Positions 45,806 through 57,847 of a DNA stretch of 64,000 nt are shown piece by piece. A program made the position numbers and the translations under genes. The stretch's first letter is position 1. Each line of letters starts with the position of its first letter. The stretch spans positions 1 through 64,000 of the forward strand of contig NW_020653415.1 of NCBI RefSeq assembly GCF_003589595.1, read 5' to 3'. Below the pieces are notes generated by a model. It saw nothing but the letters and a program-made list of their open reading frames with translations, ran no database searches and had not been told where the DNA came from. Source of the DNA: Hyposmocoma kahamanoa. Lineage: Eukaryota > Arthropoda > Insecta > Lepidoptera > Cosmopterigidae.

Positions 45806-46330
45806 TTAAAAACGAGGCGAAAAAAGTTGCCGCATAAAGGGAGAGTCAATTCTCCTGGCAATGGTTTTCAGTATTGGGTTGTAGCTGGCTCGCAGTCTGC
45901 AGAGCAGTGAGGGCGACTTTTTGCGCATAATGGCATAAAAGTCATCAGTGCGAGTCTGTGCAAACATGCCTGACGCGCTGCAGAACCGCGGCAACCCCAA
46001 AAACATACGAAAACCATAGTTATATTGTACTCGCAGGGCGCTGATGGCTCTGTGCGTATAGTTGGTCCAAAGGCTGCATGTGTAAAAAACTTGGCAGTAT
46101 GATTTAAAAAGTAGAATCTTTACTTGTTCACTGCAACGCGCAAACCTTCGCACCACCATATTACACCTGACCGCCAGCGCCCTGCGTTCCCTCTCAATAT
46201 CCATGAGGTCCTTAAGGTCGTCGGAGACAAAATGGCCAAGGTACTTGTATTGATAGACCCGCTCGAGTTCTATATTGCTTATCTTAATGGGTGGAACATA
46301 GCTCGGTAGGTACTTAGCCTCCAGCGGCCC
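45806..46330 (-). mobile_element. C-terminal end of a LINE polyprotein
   Basis: The minus strand is open from VYQYKYLGHFVSDDLKDLMD (about 46250) through DIERERRALAVRCNMVVRRF, FKSYCQVFYTCSLWTNYTHR and PRFCSASGMFAQTRTDDFYA to a stop at 45806. This is the thumb and end of a non-LTR reverse transcriptase. The 21555-21750 fragment is of the same family. Confidence 0.75.
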
Positions 46331-46399
46331 TAAAGACCATTATCACACTCTTTTTTAAGCCTAATTTATATAAGCCTTCAACATTTAATTACCGATCAA

Positions 46400-47270
46400 A
46401 AGTTTAAGCTCTTCATATTTTTTAGTTAAAATCCCATTTTCTCTTATTTTCAGCGTTTTTAAATAAGCAACGGTAATCGATATTTCAAATTTTAAAATGA
46501 CACCTAAACCTTTCAAAAAGTATAATAACATAATATGTATAACATATACTTGTAGGTTCCGTGCGGAAGCTCTTCAAACTCGAGATAATTGCCCCCACTG
46601 AATCTTTACCCAGACTAATAATTTCATCTATATGTAATTTCATTTCATTTCTTGTTCGTCCTGTCATTTGATATCATATACTTATAAAAAAGTGTCCACT
46701 TCGTGTACTTACCTAAATATCTGAAACTTTACCAATTATACCTAGATGTTTGTGTGGCGTATTTAAACCTGCATAGAAGCAATAGACGTATACACATCAC
46801 AAAGTAAAAGAATTGTAGAATACGATCTTGACGCTTTTGAGAACGTCGAACGTATAGGTTGTATATACAGCGCCTATGTACCTAAAAGCATGTTTTATAC
46901 GAGTATAACTGTATACCTTTTTGTTTTTTAAGTTGGTCTATTAATAAAACTGCTAAGTATTATCTGACACCCAGAGATGCTGCGCATTCGTCTCCTTTAC
47001 AAAACACACACAGATAAATATGTGGTGGTCATAATCGTAACCGGGCACCATACTACGCACCTATGCGCCAGCCCCAATGCGCATCCTGAGCGTGTTTACG
47101 AACCGCTAGAACAACCCAATGTTAGCCCAGTGGACATCATTGCACATTTCGATATGAATGTTTTAATGGATTTTTATTGTATGCTAACACGTGTTAAGTA
47201 TACAATAGAATTAAAATCTTAAGAAACTAAAAATACTTAGCTCTTTAAGATTATAATTTTGTTTTCCTAC
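46400..47270. other. Intergenic DNA, nothing recognised
   Basis: AT-rich. An 81-residue open stretch at 46977-47222 shows no domain, repeat or codon pattern that would support a gene. Confidence 0.4.
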
Positions 47271-47276
47271 TCCTGA

Positions 47277-47372
47277 TTGATTGACTCCTGATATGATTTC
47301 GAGTGCTTTAAACCATACTCAAATCCTGACTTGAGCATCGAGTAGCGTTCTAGAATACGACCCTCAGTGTCT
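47277..47372. repeat. Partial MITE, family 2
   Basis: CATACTCAAATCCTGACTTG, then GTTCTAGAATACGACCCTCA, the right part of the 32278-32461 element. Confidence 0.5.
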
Positions 47373-48078
47373 TATTTATAATCAAATTTAGCACATTCAA
47401 GAATACAGTTGTATAATAAATAAAAAATAGGTAACCATATTTTTTTTATTACATTTTTGGGCCATTATTCTGGAAAGGAAAAGAAAACACGTTTAAGCCG
47501 TCATACGCATCGCAGAGCGAATTTTTGTGTATCAACTACTAATCTAATATTTTAACCCAACTGCACTGTATAGACATAATATGATTCTAGAAGAGTACCA
47601 AAATCGTTAGGTCACCGACTCATGACGGACGATTAATACAAAGTCCTGCGTCCTGATTTTGATTCAAATAGGAATCGATTCGATCGGGTAGTCTCGAAAT
47701 GAGATGGGTTTCTGAGCGAGAAGATGAACCTGATTCCTACTATATCTTTCTAGTTTGTGAGTTAAATCACCTAATGTTCCGATTAGAAATGTCAAAAGTT
47801 TCCGATCGGCCAGTTGTGAATCGCAATTATGCGCCTCGACCCGGAAAAGACGCAGTTTCCGATCGGGAGAGGCAATCAAAATCAAACTGCTGTTCTCCTG
47901 AATCTTAGTGCATTTAGCTGAATGTGGATACACAGAATTATAAATGTCAATAATATTCAAACGATTCTACTAATAATTGCTACAACAATTTTAACAGGCG
48001 TCACTTGTTAAAAAAATCTGATAATACTTTGAAGATCGCTAACTATGAATTATTATTTAATTTAAGTTGTGTATCATG

Positions 48079-48316
48079 TAGGAAATGAAACTATTTTTCA
48101 GGATTTAAATCGCGTACCTATATTTGTTTTTCAAACAAACCGACGGCGACGCTTCAGGCCTTTTACAGGTCCCATGGCACGGTTGACCAGTCAACCGGAG
48201 TCACCTGTAAAGGGCCCGAAACGTTGATTTATTTGAAAAAACAAATATACGCTTATATAAATCCAGAAAAATAATTTCATTTCCCAAGTGTAACAATCGC
48301 AAAAACCTAAGAACTC
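48079..48316. mobile_element. Fold-back element of the Penelope-like end family
   Basis: GGAAATGAAACTATTTTTCA ... CAAACAAACCGACGGCGACG on the left is mirrored by GGGCCCGAAACGTTGATTTA ... AATAATTTCATTTCC on the right, then CGCAAAAACCTAAGAACT. Same family as 25867-26085 and the ends of 8884-9924. Confidence 0.65.
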
Positions 48317-48469
48317 GATTATGTAAACTCGATACTGCAACTGTTATGGACAGGCGTGCAGCTTACCATCAGGCGTACGACTTGTTCGTCCCGCCGCTTG
48401 ATATTATAGTAAAAAAAAATTTATCGTGGTTGACTTTTTCAATCTAAACTTTTTGCGTGTCTTTTTTAT

Positions 48470-49150
48470 TAACCGACTTCAAAAAAAGGAGGAGGTTCTT
48501 AATACGACTGTATCTTTTTTTGTATGTATGTTACGCGATAACTCCGGTATATGTGCACCGATTTTCATGATTCTTTTTTTGTTGGAAAGAGGGCACCTCT
48601 ATGGCGGCTTTAGACGCCGCCTATTTTCACCGGCTGGCTGAGGCAGTCTCTTTAGCCAAGAGTCGCCAAAGAGAGTGTCACACTTGCGAAAATATTCGAT
48701 AGTTTTTGTTTACGGAATTGTCATGTCAGCGATTGCACATTGTTTGCTTTGTTTGATAAAATTTTTTTGTAAAACCACGAAATAATATAATTATATCGCC
48801 TATCATGAAGTTCACGAGGCCGTTTTATTGTTCGTTAGGGGAGCGATAAATTCCCCAAACCTCCATAGTGGTCCCATTTGATTTTGAAGAAAATCATCAA
48901 CCTCTAAGAGTGGCTGTTCACGCATGAAGATTCATTTTTATAAATAGCGCCTAAATTTTATTATAAGGATTGTATTTTAATGGTTGATTTTGGTATTCTC
49001 TGATTCAAGGCGTTCAATATACTTTGAGTAGTGAGAACCGATTTTTATTATCTCCTGTGTCAAGTTCCGTATAGTGACGAACGAGGGGATGAATCCGGAT
49101 TTGCGCACTTTCCGGTAATCGATTTCAAAAAAACTTGACTGTACTTTTGA
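48470..49150 (+). repeat. ACCGACTTC dispersed repeat with a 260-bp insertion
   Basis: Matches 32685-33065 but is interrupted at about 48605-48865 by a segment starting GGCGGCTTTAGACGCCGCC. The disrupted site shows CCTCTATGG on one side and CCTCCATAG on the other, a possible diverged nine-base duplication. Confidence 0.55.
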
Positions 49151-49269
49151 GTTAGGTTTTTTTAGTACTCTGTACTGAAATTATAATAAAATGATAATAT
49201 GTGCGGTTACAGGTAAAGACTTTCCATAATTGGTTTTACCGTTAATTTAAAATTGAATGTTATTTGCTT

Positions 49270-49660
49270 TGGAAGGCCCGCCCCGGCCACAACCCGTCCG
49301 CGATTGAGCGCGCTTGTAAAGACGTTGGAGGAAAAGGGGAAAGACTGCGCGATTGCGCTGATTAGTCACGCGTGCAATCGCGCACCACTCCATTCCACAC
49401 GCACCACTTTCACGTGGTAGTTTCACGCGGTGCATCCTGCGCTATTTTAACCTTTACACGGACGCCGCTCTTTCCGTTTTGTAACAAAAACGAACACGAG
49501 CAATCGCGCGTGAAAGAATATAAGCTCAAAACATTTCAAACAGGTAATTGCACACGATTTCGTGTGCAGGATTTCCCGCGAGCAATCCTGTACGCTCCTG
49601 ATCACGCGCGAAAGAGTGAAAGGGCTATTACATACATAAAACATGCGTATTCCATTCAAT
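49270..49660. repeat. CpG-rich block with CACGCG and CGCGTG palindromes
   Basis: GTGCAATCGCGCAC, TTTCACGTGGTAG, TTTCACGCGGTGCA, CACACGATTTCGTGTG and GATCACGCGCGAAAG crowd into 390 bp in otherwise AT-rich DNA. It is probably an inserted repeat with self-complementary motifs. Family unknown. Confidence 0.4.
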
Positions 49661-49699
49661 TAATCGATTATAAATAGAATAATTTTTGTTCAAGTATTT

Positions 49700-50560
49700 G
49701 TTGATTACAAGTAGTCGTAACAATAATATTGTAGAAAAATACTGGAATAAGATAGTCAAGTCCTTTATTTTACTTTTTTTTAAATGTTTATTACTTAAAA
49801 AAATGAAGACTTTAAGTTTTAATCGACTTCATATATTAAAATTATTGTCCTTCGAATAAAATGAGCTTATTATATAACATCTTTTTGTAATAGAAGATTT
49901 TATCGATTAATTTAAATAATGAATACACACGTCAATATAAGAACTTGCGACTGCCTTAATTAATTATACTAGATGGTTTTCTGTTGGTAATTGATCAAAT
50001 TGATGAATGGCAAGACAAATGAAAATGTTAGCGCTGACAAAATTATGGTAAAATCTTATTAATAAGAGGTTTACTTAATGAGGGCCCCGTGTGAAATTTT
50101 TGTGATTATTTCTCGGATTTCGAACTTTGCTGCTCTGCATATTTGGATGGCAATTTAGGTGGAATAAACTAGACCACCTTCGTCCTCGCAAGCAACGTAT
50201 TCATACAGATGACCAACTCCAGGTTTTTGTAAAGACAGCGCCCTGTTAATTCTACTACATATCCGGCGATGTATGTAATTATTTGCTTACTATATTTGGA
50301 CATTCGAGGCAACGTGCTGCGAAAATTATCGAAATTACAGATACTACTGATAATAGATACTACAAAACTAAAAAAAACGAAACGTTACTAAACTTTATAA
50401 CAAAAGAGTTATACAATGTTTTTATAATGTTGCTAATGGTCATATTAATTTCCGTCCCTTTGTTTTCAAAATCGATCAGAATCGAGACGGTGTTGCCTAA
50501 CGTATACATGTTAAATTTTAAACACTAAATGTTAAATTTGGCCAAAGAAATGTACGGACA
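49700..50560. other. Intergenic DNA, nothing recognised
   Basis: AT-rich, no domain-bearing open frame. Confidence 0.4.
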
Positions 50561-50564
50561 ACAG

Positions 50565-50655
50565 CACATCAGACTACACATTTTTGTTCGAAAATCGCCT
50601 CCATTGCAACGGAACAAGATACGTCAATGTGTAGCTTGATATGCTGTTGACTTTA
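50565..50655 (+). repeat. Second copy of the 13136 dispersed repeat
   Basis: TTTTTGTTCGAAAATCGCCTCC, then GCAACGGAACAAGATACGTC and TTGATATGCTGTTGAC. Confidence 0.5.
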
Positions 50656-51404
50656 CAAACGACCGTACCACGAAACTGAATGCATTATACAAAAGTGCGC
50701 TCGTTCGATATTCATAGCGTATTAATAAAGGATCACAAATATATCGCACCAAAAGAAAATCCGCAGTGTATTACAAATCATGAGACATACACTCGGTTGC
50801 ATATTTGTTTTCTCGAAATTCGTATAAAACCAAAATAATTGTTTTTAAAATAAATTATGCATCTTCTGATTACAAAATCACTTTCCCGTGGAAGGAAACG
50901 TCCCTATATGTACATATACACGTATACACACAGTTATGGTGCATTGGCAGTTTATAATGGCACAATTATTCATTTTTCGCATTTTCGACTGGTGTTTATC
51001 TACGATAACGGTCGAACGCGTTCTGAAGTGTAGCAGCGGCAAATAAGTGAATTTCACTTACTTTGGGCACGCGAAGTACGTACAATTGCGGCGTCTATCT
51101 AGATAATTATGTATGTGGTCCCGTCACTTGATAATATAAAAAAATACGCCTACAGGCTTAAATACTTTTTAGACCTAAATTATTTTTGTACACAAAACAG
51201 AAATAGGTGATGCAACAAGCTCAAGCTTATATCTATTTTTTATTTTTTTTTTCATCCTCTAAGATATTTTTACATTAAACACAAATGACAGTGTAAGATT
51301 GCTCCCACCATTCGATTGTTTTAGTAATAGTACTTTAGTATTAGTAGCCGGGAGTGACATAAAATTATACCATCTTAAGACAAATTTATATTGATGATCA
51401 CTAT

Positions 51405-51516
51405 ATAAACTGTGGTTGTCTATGTGTGTGTCCATGGCACCCGCGACACAGGGTTTCCCTAGTGCGGGGCTATGTTGAGTGTGTGCGTTATTATTATTAT
51501 TATTATTATTATAAAC
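51405..51516 (+). repeat. SINE fragment (second family, 3' part)
   Basis: CTGTGGTTGTCTATGTGTGT, GTCCATGGCACCCGCGACAC, TAGTGCGGGGCTATG, then a TTATTATTATTATT tail. Confidence 0.65.
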
Positions 51517-51654
51517 AGTTGAAGATGCAAAAAAGGTTTGTTAAATTTATTTTCTATGATGAGTTTTAAAGGGGACATTCACTATCCTGCATTGCAGTCC
51601 GCCGTGTAATGCATCTTGCAGGATTATAATAATTATAATATAATAATAAAGCAT

Positions 51655-51875
51655 ACACTCATAGCCCTGTACTAGAGAAACAATGTATCATGGGTGCCAT
51701 GGACACACACCTAGATAACCACAACACCACCAACCACAAAGTACACCCAAACTCACGAGAGAAATAAATGTAGGCCAAACAAATATTTCTCCCGAACCTA
51801 GAATCGAACCCGGGACCTCTGCGTGGTAGTCCAGCATAGTAACCGTTCGGCCACGGAAGCATTATGAACGTAGTC
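51655..51875 (-). repeat. SINE, second family, nearly full length
   Basis: The reverse complement starts at TGCTTCCGTGGCCGAACGGT, has the B box GGTTCGATTCTAGGTTCGG, GAGAAATATTTGTTTGGCCT, and the body GTGTCCATGGCACCCATGAT. The head resembles a tRNA with A and B boxes. Confidence 0.7.
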
Positions 51876-52479
51876 GCAGCCATCATGCAATCCTGCAATG
51901 GGTCCTGCGAGACTCCATACGTTGGCCATACAGGATATTGTGTGAGTAATCTCCTGCCTGCGCAGCGGACTGCCGTGCAGATAGTGAATGGGCCGTATGG
52001 ATGCATATTGCTAATCGGTGTTGATAGGCACTTTAAATTTTTCACGGCAATTTTTTCGCAAGTCTTTCATTTCATATACATATAATATAAAATATCTGAA
52101 AATTTCTATGATGTGGTTGCACAGCTTTCCAAGTACGATCATTTATACCAGTAAATAGGTACATACATACCTACATTAGCCAGTTTGTGTAAAGTAGATT
52201 TTGTGAAATCGTCGGAATTTTCGTAGATATTTGTAGCGATTTTAGTACCTATTCAGTGAACTGACTTCAACTGCAGTAATAAATTTCCAGAATTCATCGT
52301 CGATTGAACAAAGATACAGATCTTAAAACAGTAATTATAAGTTGTTCTAAACTTTTGCAAAAGTTATTGGCGGGAAACAGGAAACTATTTTTTCGAATTG
52401 TTCGAGCTTAGATTTTTGCTTTTTTTCCTGTAAAATATTGGCTCTTCGTGGTTATCGTAGTATTTCATCGTAAATTAAA

Positions 52480-52960
52480 AGTAGCAATAACTGTGGCTCT
52501 CCCCGCACCTCTCCCTTGCCCCGCTCCCGCAGTAGACAGTCATAATAGCACGTTCTCGCCCCCGCGATCCACACCATTCCCCTCATCGTCAGCAGCGCCC
52601 GCACTTTTTTGACCAAATGTGAGTCAAGCGGCACAAGACTAGGCACAGGCACAACTTAACAAATCCAAAATGGCGGATCCAAGATGGCTGACAAGTTTGT
52701 TCTATTTCGACGAAAGATCATGGCAACGCATCGGGGCCACGCGGCTACCGCGCGTCGCGTCATCACCGCGCCGCATCGAGCGATGCTGCCGCCCGCGGAG
52801 CGGCGACCGGCTGCCGCCGTACGACTTCTTTTTCGTCCAATCGACCGATCCGCGATAAAGAAATGTTTCGAAATATTTGATGAATTTATTAGAACAAATA
52901 CCAGGGAAATTAAAGAACACTTCGAAATTACAATGGTCTTTTTAATTAAATAAAAAAAAT
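52480..52960. repeat. GC-rich island, probably repeat-derived
   Basis: CCCCGCACCTCTCCC and later GCGGCTACCGCGCGTCGCGT with GATGCTGCCGCCCGCGGAG. Open frames on both strands here are by-products of high GC content. No domain seen. It lies about 0.9 kb beyond the end of the MEP-1-like gene. Confidence 0.35.
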
Positions 52961-53843
52961 ACATTATCCTCAGTTCTATAAGTACACTCAACAATTTAGT
53001 AAACTTTACCAAATCAACACCCCAGTCTATTGGCCTGAGATCAGAAATAAATAATGACCAATGCGTCCAGTTCTGCACTTTACTAAATCACTGTATTTGT
53101 GGTAGGTGTTTGGAAAAATAGTTTTTTCGGCAGAAAAATATCACTAACGTTAAATTCTAATATTTTAACTTAATTCTTAACTCTATAATAATCGTTTTAT
53201 TATACAATAATAATGGAAAGTATCTACCTAAATAAATGATATCTTACAATTGATAATTCTTTAATTCAGTTGATCAACTATCGTTAAATTATAGGCAGAC
53301 AATAATTATAACATTACCTTCAAGAACAGCAGATTTGCAAATAAATAATTTATTAGGTACCTATTCAAATATTAAAAACAACCATAAGCCAATCCCATGG
53401 TCGCCACGAGAACGCATTCGCACTTCATATCTCAAAATTAGTATACTGTGGATGCAGATCTTTAATAACATTATTATTACTCATATTTTTGTGACAAGGA
53501 AACAAATCACACAGCGCTCTAGTCACAAGTAGGAGTATATGAACTAGGCAACTACAAGTCACAAAATACAAATTTGTTGATTAATAGCTATGTAAGTCTT
53601 TATGCTAACAATTTACAGCTTAAACCTAGGTTTAATCTGTCGTTAAAAATACATTCACACTTGATTAACTAAAATTGTCACTATACTTCTGGCATTCCGA
53701 CATCAAAATGAATTTAGAACATATAACTTAGTTTATATACACAATACTGCTCGATATCGCAAAAAGTGCACTGCTGCCGGTTGGCAGAATGGATATACAA
53801 TACAATTACTACTGGTACATGTCACATACTCCTACCATTAGTG

Positions 53844-56800
53844 CTATTTGCCTTTTGCGGTAATGGTTACGCTAGATTTCGCAGGCTGAGGTATAATTGT
53901 AATCTCATCACTGATTTTTAAAGGCTTGAGAAGTGGATCCTCAGAAGGTTTGTTGATGGTGTTAGTTGTGCCCTTGCCCTTATCCATTACCCTCTTAGCG
54001 ACCACGCTATGTGCGGAATAAACATGATTTTCAAACTGTTTGTACATTCCAAATGTAGCTGTGCATACAGTACACTTATAAGATAAATGTGCTGGCTTGA
54101 GCGTCATATTGTGGTCTCGAGAGACATGGTTTAACAACTTCCATTGGTAGACTCTGCCACATACAGGGCATCGGCCGGCATCTTTACCTTTGTTAGCCGC
54201 CTCTTGCATAGAGCTTGTAACAAGCCCATGTGAGCCCAGTAAATGTCTCTCCAAACCCTGATCTGTGAAAAATCTGAACTGACACTTTTGGCAGTTCAAT
54301 GGGGGCCTATTATAAATCATCTTAGGATGAATCTTTACCTTGTGAATCCATTGCATATGATTTCTCAATTGCTCCAAATCCTTGATATAACCATCACAAA
54401 TCTCACAGATAACGAATGTAGCTTTCGAATTTTGATTTGATTGAGAGGATGATGGTTGAGGTGCTCTTGGCAATGGGGTAATAGAAATTTTTGGAGTGGC
54501 ACTAACGTTGTTTTGATTGTTTTGCATGATAGGATAATTAGCAATGGTAGTTCCTGGAGGAGTGTTGTGCATAATCATTACCCCACTGCGTATTATCGGT
54601 ACTCCAGAAATTGGCGCAGTGCGAGTCGGTCCGGTTATAGGGGGACGCCCGCGAGGTCGTCCTAATACAGGCATTCCCTGTATAGGAACATTTCCAAGGT
54701 TAAGGGGTGGCCTACCAATATTATTGACGCCCATTTGTCGATTAAAGTTCGATCCATATGACGGGACCATATTGTTCCGTGCTCGCGTTAGCTTTGGTAT
54801 TTTTGCAGGAGGTTCCCAGTCTAAAGGAGGGCCCAGATTAAATTCAGGTTTAAATTTCTTAGCACAAGCGATAAGATGGCGCGCCAATTTAGTTTTACTG
54901 TTATCTTCAAAGTGACAGTTAGCACATTGTTGATAGGCTGGAGCTCTTTCTAGTCTCCCACGAATATTGTGTTCTGCTTCCATATGGAATAAAATGTCAT
55001 GTGGGCTGCGAATCTCAAATGCACAAGTGTTACACTTGTAGATGTTATTTCTCATATGCGGTGCCTCTAGATGATGAGACATGACCAACATAGACTCTGT
55101 TTTGAAACTACAAAATTCACACCTTTTGTATGAAAGTGCAAGTGGTTCATTAGTTTTCTTACTAAATTCTAAGTTTTGTGAAAGAGATACAATAGCCGAC
55201 TCTGTAGCTTTTGTGCTTCGACCGGACTTCTTTTCCTTGTACAGCCTACGTTGCTGTTGTTTTAGTAAATCACTCTGTACATACTCTTGGACAAGATTAA
55301 GACCAATGTTAATAAAAAACTGCCCTAATGAACAATCAAAATAGCTGTCAGATTTACCAGATGAAGATAGCCCCCTGGCAATCAAAGCAATTGGATCTTT
55401 CATCTCTTCAATAGAGTCATCTTTTTCTTTTATCACAACTGAATCTTCATCACTGACATCCGAGTCACTAGTAGATTCACCATCCCATGAATCATCATCT
55501 TCCTCAGGCCGCTTTTTTTGCCGATGTTTCTTCTCAGGTTTCTTTTGTTTTAAAGATTCGTTCTCCGGTTCCTTGTCACTTTCTACTTCTATTTCTTCAC
55601 CTCTTGCAATTCGTTCTTGCTTCTCTTTCTCTTTTCTCTCCTTTTCTGCTTTTTCTTTCTCTAACTTTTCAGCCTCTTCCTTTAATTTGATTTCCTCAAG
55701 TTCCTTACCCAGTTTATCAACAAACTCTCTGAATGGCTTAACAGAGGGTTTTTCATACACATAAGGAACTATGAATGAAGGTGCTTCAACAACAAACATG
55801 TCATCTGTGAGTGAAGGTAATATGTTGGGTTGGGGAGTTTGAGTACTATTTTGAGTAGATGTGGATGTGCTAGCTTTGCAACTTACAGGTGTTATTGTAG
55901 TGCCACGGGCAGCAATGCTTTGACACAGATTTTGTGCATCAATAGAGCTGGTGGACTGCACTTTAGATTGAATAGGCACTGGTCCCTTACCTGATAGAAT
56001 AGAATTTGTATCAATAATAACCACTGTTGGTTCTTTCTGGTCACCACCATTTGTTTTAGCTTGTTTGTTTGCCAACTCAGCCAAATTTCTGGTGTCATTA
56101 ATAACTATAGGTTTTGTTTTGTTTGAAGATTGATTTAATGGGTCCTCTACTGTTACTTCTTCAATGTCAGATTCTTCTCCATCTTCTCCATTCTCTAACC
56201 GTTCCCTGCTTTTCTTTTCATCACTGCCTTTGGTGCTTTCCTGAGAACCCTCAGAACTATCACTGGAATCTGAGCCCGAGTTAGAGGACTCATCTTCATT
56301 GGTGACTACACAGTCATCCTCGTCATCACTAGTAATTTCATGAACTTCAGGAATTGGAGAACCACCATTCTGGTTCTGAGATCCATTTTGATTTTCACTT
56401 TCGTTTTCATGGTCAATATCTTGGTCATTTTCATTTTCATTTTCATTCTCATTATCATTTTCTGAATCACTACTTTCATCGTCCTTTGGGTGACTCTCCT
56501 GCGATGTATCATCATCACCCTCTGTCCGATCATCTGTGAATTACAAAGAGACCACATGAAAGCATGCTATAATACAAAGTTAATACATATAGTCAAAATA
56601 AACAGTAAACAAACATTTGCTCAAAACTAAACTGTTACAAGTTCAGCCTTTTCATATTCTAAGTTCTATACCTAAAATGGCCATGATGAAAAAAAAATCT
56701 AAAAAGGCGGTTCGAAAAATGAAGCGAGCCGGGTCCGGTCGCCGGACCGTACGCCAAAGTCCGGAACAAACTAGTCTCTTTTAGTAACCTAAATCTGATC

Positions 56801-57057
56801 AAACCGAAGGTATAACCTATAATTTTGCCTATAAAACTAGAACTTCATAAATGGTGCGAGCAAAAATGATCTCCCGGTTCGTCGAGTAGCGTCATTATAT
56901 CATGTGGTGTGTGGACCGCCATATGGGATTCCATGGAATTTCTCCGAAAACACTCTTCGATCGAGTTCACCCCCAAGAACAGTGAAAATCATTATGATTG
57001 ATACTTGCAGAAAGATTATTTAACTATATCTTTACCTGTTGCCGTTGAAATGGACAT
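53844..57057 (-). CDS. MEP-1: MEP-1-like multi-zinc-finger protein, two exons
   Basis: Exon 1 is only 22 coding bases (57057-57036, MSISTAT plus one base). Intron 1 is GT-AG, 57035-56534. Exon 2 is 56533-53844. The joined frame gives 903 residues. Order: an acidic Asp/Glu/Ser region (residues about 8-150), a Lys/Glu-rich helix likely to form a coiled coil (about 280-350), a CEFCSF/CNTCAF/CANCHF finger trio (about 479-565), an AT-hook-like RPRGRPP (about 633-640), then four more C2H2-type fingers (CEIC, CQKC, CPVC, CTVC; about 717-850). In worms and flies MEP-1 works with the Mi-2 nucleosome remodeller in gene repression. The finger trio with its DWEPPAKIPK ending is what I recognise as MEP-1. 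The frame continues upstream of the first in-exon candidate start, and the short exon 1 provides the only ATG. Confidence 0.85.
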
Positions 57058-57847
57058 TTTCTCCAGTTTTTCAGACCAAAAACCAAAAAATAGCACAATA
57101 GCACAGTAGCGGAAACCAAACCAAATCAAGCTGTCATTTTGGGAAGTTTTTAAGATGGCGCGTTTGCATCTCAGAATAGACGACAATGAATATATGTTTT
57201 TTTTTTTAAATATCGAATTATCTTGCTTACATGATATTTTTAGATAGTGGATAAATAATGTTTTTGCTAAAACTGAAGTAATATTTGTAAATAATTACGG
57301 AAAATCAGAACAATTCCAGAAATACACATATGTTCCAAACTGTGTACTATAAAAAACCTTTTCAAAAAAAAGGTGGGAATGGGAGGGATTTCGGAGGGGG
57401 AAGGACGCGGTATTCCATTATGGAAATATTGGAATAAAAGAGCGGGAAATTTAAAAAAAAGTTACATGATTTTTTTGTTATGGAAAATCATACTAGAATC
57501 GAAGTATTTATATAAACCTGTATCTGTATAGGTTTTTTCACTATTATTTACAATATTGTTTATGAAATATGATGTGTGTACAAGCAAGTCACACACTTGT
57601 GTGTAAACATAAATTAAAAACAAGTTATAAAAAGACAATATAAAATTTTATTAAAATACATATAAAATTCTTAACATAAATTAAACATTCATTCACATGA
57701 TCAGTTAACAGTTTACAACACACGACTACAACACAAGGAAAAACTATTATTTATTTTCACAATTTAAAAACTGTAAAACTTATTCATACATATATTTATA
57801 TATTATCTACTTTTATTATGACACTAGGTTGTGTGATCTAATAAAAT
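57058..57847. other. MEP-1 5' flank and unc-45 3' flank
   Basis: The 790 bp between two tandem minus-strand genes. It must hold the MEP-1 promoter and the unc-45 3' UTR. On the minus strand AATAAA occurs immediately at the unc-45 stop (CAATAAATTTTATTAG). No further element recognised. Confidence 0.5.

Noticed and set aside
46977..47222. 81-residue frame that could be a gene
   Set aside because: No recognised motif, no splice partners and no upstream promoter elements.
51888..52085. GGCCATACAGG-containing stretch resembling a repeated motif near 51590
   Set aside because: Only short scattered matches (CTGCAATGG, GCGGACTGC) could be seen, not enough to define a repeat or an element end.
52656..53078. 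140-residue minus-strand frame and overlapping plus-strand frames
   Set aside because: Overlapping frames on both strands in a GC-rich island, arginine-rich and without a domain; best seen as composition artefacts.
56306..56557. 83-residue Met/Lys-rich minus-strand frame
   Set aside because: It is an out-of-frame reading of the acidic N-terminal part of the MEP-1-like gene.
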